A stretch of DNA of 64,000 bases from Bacteroidetes bacterium RIFCSPLOWO2_12_FULL_37_12 (GTDB lineage Bacteria; Bacteroidota; Bacteroidia; 2-12-FULL-37-12): NCBI GenBank assembly GCA_001769655.1, contig MEPC01000023.1, forward strand, positions 62,001-126,000, read 5' to 3'. Below, in pieces: positions 60,303 to 64,000 of this stretch. The translations under genes and the position numbers were made by a program. Under the pieces are notes generated by a model, which was given only the letters and a program-made list of their open reading frames with translations, ran no database searches and was not told where the DNA came from. Within the stretch, counting starts at the first letter, position 1. Every line of letters begins with the position of its first letter.

Positions 60303-61186
60303 TAAAAAGTCCGTTACGATACCCTGGAGGAAAAAGCAGAGCAGTTGATTTGGTTTCTACGCTTATTCCAGAGTTTGACGAATTCAGAGAGCCATTTTTG
60401 GGTGGTGGTTCTATATTCATTTATCTCAAACAAAGATTTCCAAAGAAAAAATTTTGGGTGAATGATTTACACTTTAATCTTTTCAAGTTCTGGGAAATGT
60501 GTCAGAAAGATGTCAATGAGGTCATTGACAAAGTTTACGAATGGAGAAACCAATTTGTAAACGGAAAAGAATTACATAAATTTCTTACATACAACATTTC
60601 AAGTTTTAATGATTTGGAAAAAGCGGCAGCATTTTTTATTTTCAATAGGATTACTTTCTCGGGAACAAGTGAAAGCGGTGGTTACAGCGAACAAGCATTT
60701 CACGGACGTTTTACTGAAAGTAGTATTTACCGACTGAGAAAATTCGGTGAGGTAATCAATGGAACAAAAATTACAAACCTCGACTTTCAAAAAGTAATTG
60801 AGAAAGAAGGAGAAAATGTTTTCCTTTTTTTGGATCCGCCTTACTTTTCTGCAACAAAATCTTCACTCTACGGAAAAAACGGAAACTTACATAAAGGGTT
60901 TGATCACATTCGTTTTGCCGAGACAATGAAGAACTGTAATCATAAGTGGCTTATCACCTATGACGACAGCGATTATATCAGACAATTGTTTTCGTTTGCT
61001 AATATTATTCCTTGGGATTTGACTTATGGTATGCGTAACCAGACAGAAACTTCTGACCAGACAGGAAAAGAACTTTTTATTTCCAATTTCCTGGCAAAGT
61101 TACCCCGACAACTTGCACAAGAACGGCAGTATGTTTTATTTGAACAGAAAGCAAAATACAAACGGATGAAAAAAACTTTTAGATAG
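60299..61186 (+). CDS. DNA adenine methyltransferase, D12/Dam class
   Basis: 295 residues. SAM-binding LRYPGGKS at 6-13 and FxGxGS-type EPFLGGGSIF (motif I) at 31-40; catalytic D179-P-P-Y182 (LFLDPPYFSA). The family methylates the N6 of adenine; GATC is the typical target for Dam members but the target here is not readable from sequence. It overlaps the preceding ORF by 4 bp, which suggests a restriction-modification pair, not a solitary Dam. A gap of 622 bp follows. Confidence 0.88.
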   Translation: MIKSPLRYPGGKSRAVDLVSTLIPEFDEFREPFLGGGSIFIYLKQRFPKKKFWVNDLHFNLFKFWEMCQKDVNEVIDKVYEWRNQFVNGKELHKFLTYNISSFNDLEKAAAFFIFNRITFSGTSESGGYSEQAFHGRFTESSIYRLRKFGEVINGTKITNLDFQKVIEKEGENVFLFLDPPYFSATKSSLYGKNGNLHKGFDHIRFAETMKNCNHKWLITYDDSDYIRQLFSFANIIPWDLTYGMRNQTETSDQTGKELFISNFLAKLPRQLAQERQYVLFEQKAKYKRMKKTFR

Positions 61187-61808
61187 TTGAACAGACAAGT
61201 GGCTTTTTACGGAGATAATCCAATTCATAATTAAAGTGTTAAGTGAAGAAACCAAGTACGTCCAAAGCTTTTGTGAAGGCGAGTGTGTAATTTCTTAGTA
61301 AGGTTATAAATTGTAAACTTTACTTACTTTTAATATTTATACTTTATGTCTGAGCAATAGTAAAATCAATGAAGATAGTTTGTTTTTTGAGAATACATAA
61401 AGCTGAATGAAAAATTTCACTAATGCTTAAATAATTTATAATTACACTGCAATCTTGCCAGAAGTCCTATATTTAAACTTGGGGCATATTGGGAAAAAAT
61501 ACAAATAATTAGGAACAATATCTGAGTGTTTTAAAAAATCTAAAACAATGGGAAAATGGAATATTGGGGAAATGTGATATTGAAAATCAACGCATCCGTG
61601 CTACACACACCATTTAATTTCTAGTTTTAAGGTTAACAATAATTCTCTTTGAAAAGTATTTTTTTTTGATTAATGAGATTTGTGTTATTTTTATTAATTT
61701 TAACCACAAATTAATGTGCGTTTTTTCAAAAACTTGCGATATGTGTCATCCAATAAATAAAGCATCTTAACATATGTATTCTAAGTTTTTAAAAACTTAT
61801 ATAAGTAG
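61187..61808. other. Intergenic region before the STAND fusion gene
   Basis: 622 bp of A/T-rich DNA without an ORF above about 60 codons, a tRNA or a clear repeat. No TAnnTTTG box with a proper partner was found. It may contain the promoter of the 61809 gene or the relic of a lost gene. Confidence 0.5.
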
Positions 61809-63881
61809 ATGAAATCTAAAATATTCATAAGTTCCCGCATGAATTACGAGTGTCAAGAAGAACGATTATTTGCTGAAAAGGTTTTTAGAACCGAAGGTTA
61901 TTCTCCTGTTTTATTTGAATCTGAACCTCCAGATTCAAAACATATTATTAACTGGTGGCGTGAGAAAATTAAAGAATCTGATTTTTTTGTTTCTATCTTA
62001 GATCAAACTCTTTCTGCTGCTGTTTTCGACGAGTTTAAAGAAGCTGTAAAAGAAAATAAAAAAATGCTTGTGTTTATAAAAGACTATAATAAATTATCCG
62101 AACAAAAATTAGAAATTATAAACTGTCACGAACTACAACTATTCATCACAGAAAGTGAATTGATTTGGTTTTATAGAAAAATTAAATCAATAAAATTTGA
62201 ACCATACAAGTCACTTATAAATTATTATGAGAAATTAATAAGCGGAATTCGTCAATATGATCAAAGAAATGGAATTCCAGAAAACCTTTGGAAATATTAT
62301 ATTTATGATGATGATTCAGAATTTCAAAGAATAAATGAAGTATATGTTAAACCAAAACAATATGACATTGCAGAAGAATTTATTAAAAGAAATAAATTTT
62401 TAATAATTATTGGATCTGCGAATATTGGCAAAACATCTTTAGCATTATTTCTTTCATCCAAGATTTTACAATACTTCAATCTATCAAGTATCTTTAAAAT
62501 TGAAAATGAGCATATACTTAATATAAAAAATATCAAAAACTCAGTAATAATATTAGATGATGTTTTCGGAAAATCAGAATTAAAAACTAATTATGTAAAT
62601 GATTTTGAAGCAATTATAAGACTTAAAGAAAATAATTTCGTAATCTTAACTTCAAGAGAGAATTTGTTGCTCGAATTAACAAGAACGAGAAATAGATTTA
62701 GTGAATACTCAAATTCTGAATTAGAACCTTATTTCATAAAATTAGAACAAGAGGGTACTTATTCTAATATGGATTTGAAAAATATATTAGAAAATCATAT
62801 TAATTACTATGTTAATAATGGGACTATAAAGAGAAGCGATACTCAAATTACTTTTAGGAATAAAGAAAGAATAATATCTGAATTGAGGTTCCCACACAAT
62901 TATGAGTTATTCGTTAGAGAACAATTAAGTAAGTTTTCAAAAGGTGAAGTAGATATAGATCGAGCAATAGAGAATGCTAAACATATAAAGCGTGAAGCAA
63001 AAAATTGGTTTTTAACATTAGATATAAATAAAAAAGTATTTATTTTACTCATATATTTCTTCCAGGGAATAAAACCTAAAATATTTAATGCTATTTATAC
63101 TGCACTCGTCCAAAAATTAAAAGAAAGGCATATTAGTTTAAATCTAATAAGAATTGATGATTTAAAAAACATGACATCACATTTTGTAACTGTTTCAGAT
63201 ACTATCCGATTCAGACATTCTAACTATTTAGAAGGTGTGAGTGAAGGTATACGTGATAATTTCTTAACAGAAACAGAAATGATTTTTTCTAATTTAAAAC
63301 TAATTCTTTATCCTTATCTTAAAAGAAATATTTTTTCTTTATACTACTTGAGAAAATTTACTGATATGTTTCTTGTAAGACCTCTTGTTTTTGTTTTTTT
63401 ATCTTTTACTTCTCCTCTTATTTGGTCTATTGGAATATTGATTAAGCTTGAAAGTAAAGGTCCGACCATTTATAGACAGATAAGAATTAGAAGTGATGGA
63501 AAACCAATACTTTGTATTAAATTTAGAACAGTAACTATAAGAGAGTATGATAAAATTTATAGTAATATAGATAAACCTGAAGTTACTAAAGTTGGACAGT
63601 TTTTAAGGAGAACTGGGTTAGCTAATTTGCCCCTAATTTTTAATGTTTTGAAAGGCGACCTTAGTATTTTTAATATGTCGGAAACATATAAGGTAAAAGA
63701 TTGGGTAGAGTATCTTCCTCCATATAAATCAAGTGAATTAATTGAGCTTAAAAATACAATAAGATATTCAATACCTAAATTTTATGCTCTAATTCCAGAA
63801 TTTACTACCAGTGTGATTAAGAAATGGAAATCTGATAAATATTCAGAGATTCGAGAAATTGCTATGTCATTTAAAGTTTAA
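61809..63881 (+). CDS. DUF4062 / STAND NTPase / bacterial sugar-transferase fusion with lost catalytic dyad
   Basis: 690 residues. Domain 1 (about 1-95) is DUF4062/TIR-like: KIFISSRMNYECQEERLFAE, then KESDFFVSILD and FDEFKEAVKENKKMLVFI. Domain 2 (about 175-400) is an nSTAND3-type P-loop ATPase: YVKPKQYDIAEEFIKRNKF, Walker A G202-SANIGKTS, Walker B VIILDDVFG (246-254), sensor-like VILTSREN. A helical region follows. Domain 3 (about 515-660) is the bacterial sugar-transferase (polyprenyl-phosphate hexose-1-phosphate transferase) fold: SPLIWSIGILIKLESKGP, QIRIRSDGKPILCIKFRT, VGQFLRRTGLANLP, FNVLKGDLS. In active enzymes the SLDELPQ segment carries the catalytic Asp-Glu; here it is GLANLPL (A605-N606), and GPRP is NMSE. 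I know no such fusion. Membrane-bound defence sensor is inferred. Confidence 0.8.
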   Translation: MKSKIFISSRMNYECQEERLFAEKVFRTEGYSPVLFESEPPDSKHIINWWREKIKESDFFVSILDQTLSAAVFDEFKEAVKENKKMLVFIKDYNKLSEQKLEIINCHELQLFITESELIWFYRKIKSIKFEPYKSLINYYEKLISGIRQYDQRNGIPENLWKYYIYDDDSEFQRINEVYVKPKQYDIAEEFIKRNKFLIIIGSANIGKTSLALFLSSKILQYFNLSSIFKIENEHILNIKNIKNSVIILDDVFGKSELKTNYVNDFEAIIRLKENNFVILTSRENLLLELTRTRNRFSEYSNSELEPYFIKLEQEGTYSNMDLKNILENHINYYVNNGTIKRSDTQITFRNKERIISELRFPHNYELFVREQLSKFSKGEVDIDRAIENAKHIKREAKNWFLTLDINKKVFILLIYFFQGIKPKIFNAIYTALVQKLKERHISLNLIRIDDLKNMTSHFVTVSDTIRFRHSNYLEGVSEGIRDNFLTETEMIFSNLKLILYPYLKRNIFSLYYLRKFTDMFLVRPLVFVFLSFTSPLIWSIGILIKLESKGPTIYRQIRIRSDGKPILCIKFRTVTIREYDKIYSNIDKPEVTKVGQFLRRTGLANLPLIFNVLKGDLSIFNMSETYKVKDWVEYLPPYKSSELIELKNTIRYSIPKFYALIPEFTTSVIKKWKSDKYSEIREIAMSFKV

Positions 63882-64000
63882 TAGCAAAGAACTCAAATGA
63901 CACAAATTTCAAACAATATGATTAAAAAAAACATACTTTTAAAAATTATATCCGCCAAATTTTGTTTTCAAAACATTTAAATGTACTATGAACTATATTA
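63882..64000. other. Window end without a gene
   Basis: 119 bp of A/T-rich sequence after the fusion gene. No start codon with a coding frame is visible before the window ends. Confidence 0.6.

Noticed and set aside
61187-61808. tRNA or small RNA gene in the 622-bp gap
   Set aside because: No cloverleaf or conserved T-loop motif could be found by eye.

Overview
The window reads as chromosomal DNA from an A+T-rich member of the Bacteroidota. The evidence is several proteins with type IX secretion (T9SS) C-terminal sorting domains, a 13-repeat PKD protein with a gliding-type (CHU_C) C-terminus, DUF4369/TlpA-type thioredoxins, many SPII lipoproteins, and promoters of the Bacteroidota form (TTG, about 20 bp, TAnnTTTG). 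I see no rRNA, tRNA, CRISPR array, prophage or transposase. Housekeeping genes are spread through the window: E1-beta fragment, ilvE, aspS, tadA, tmk, a polyprenyl synthase, cdaA, folP and an Nfu-type protein.

Layout. 1-6.9 kb: metabolic and tRNA-synthetase genes with one DUF4143 ATPase. 7.0-18.9 kb: a signalling block with a two-domain GxxExxY protein and three paralogous exported TPR / membrane / class III adenylate cyclase proteins. The first cyclase is split by a one-base frameshift. A 1196-residue protein made of two fused TPR-membrane modules lies between them, as does an MntA/HepT pair whose HepT is frameshifted. 19-31 kb: tadA, two T9SS surface proteins, a trypsin-TPR protease, a TlpA-like oxidoreductase and a giant PKD protein. 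31-47 kb: tmk, a C39-peptidase ABC exporter, a hybrid histidine kinase, a NhaD-like antiporter, prenyl synthase, a cyclophilin-like lipoprotein, cdaA, folP and a second DUF4143 ATPase. 47-58.3 kb: surface proteins (fibre-like protein, lipoproteins, three T9SS cargo proteins, one a metalloprotease). 58.4-64 kb: Nfu, then a defence-like stretch with an unknown protein overlapping a Dam-type methylase (probable restriction-modification pair) and, after 620 bp without genes, a 690-residue DUF4062 / STAND NTPase / bacterial sugar-transferase fusion.

The best candidate for an undescribed system is the fusion at 61809-63881. It has a TIR-like DUF4062 sensor, an intact STAND P-loop ATPase, and a C-terminal phosphoglycosyl-transferase fold in which the catalytic Asp-Glu dyad reads Ala-Asn. 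It looks like a defence-type switch that has recruited a dead, membrane-embedded enzyme as its output domain.

Three other signals are not explained by gene calls. (1) The 9-bp palindrome AGTGNCACT and its core GTGNCAC are several-fold over-represented over the first 58 kb and were not seen in the 58.4-64 kb stretch. (2) Each of the three cyclases carries the same in-frame palindromic insert of about 130 bp inside the catalytic domain. (3) A short repeat, inverted between genes 9 and 10, also forms the signal-peptide coding sequence of the TPR proteins. Intergenic regions are unusually rich in 7-8 bp tandem repeats and in 37-bp and 75-bp palindromic repeats.
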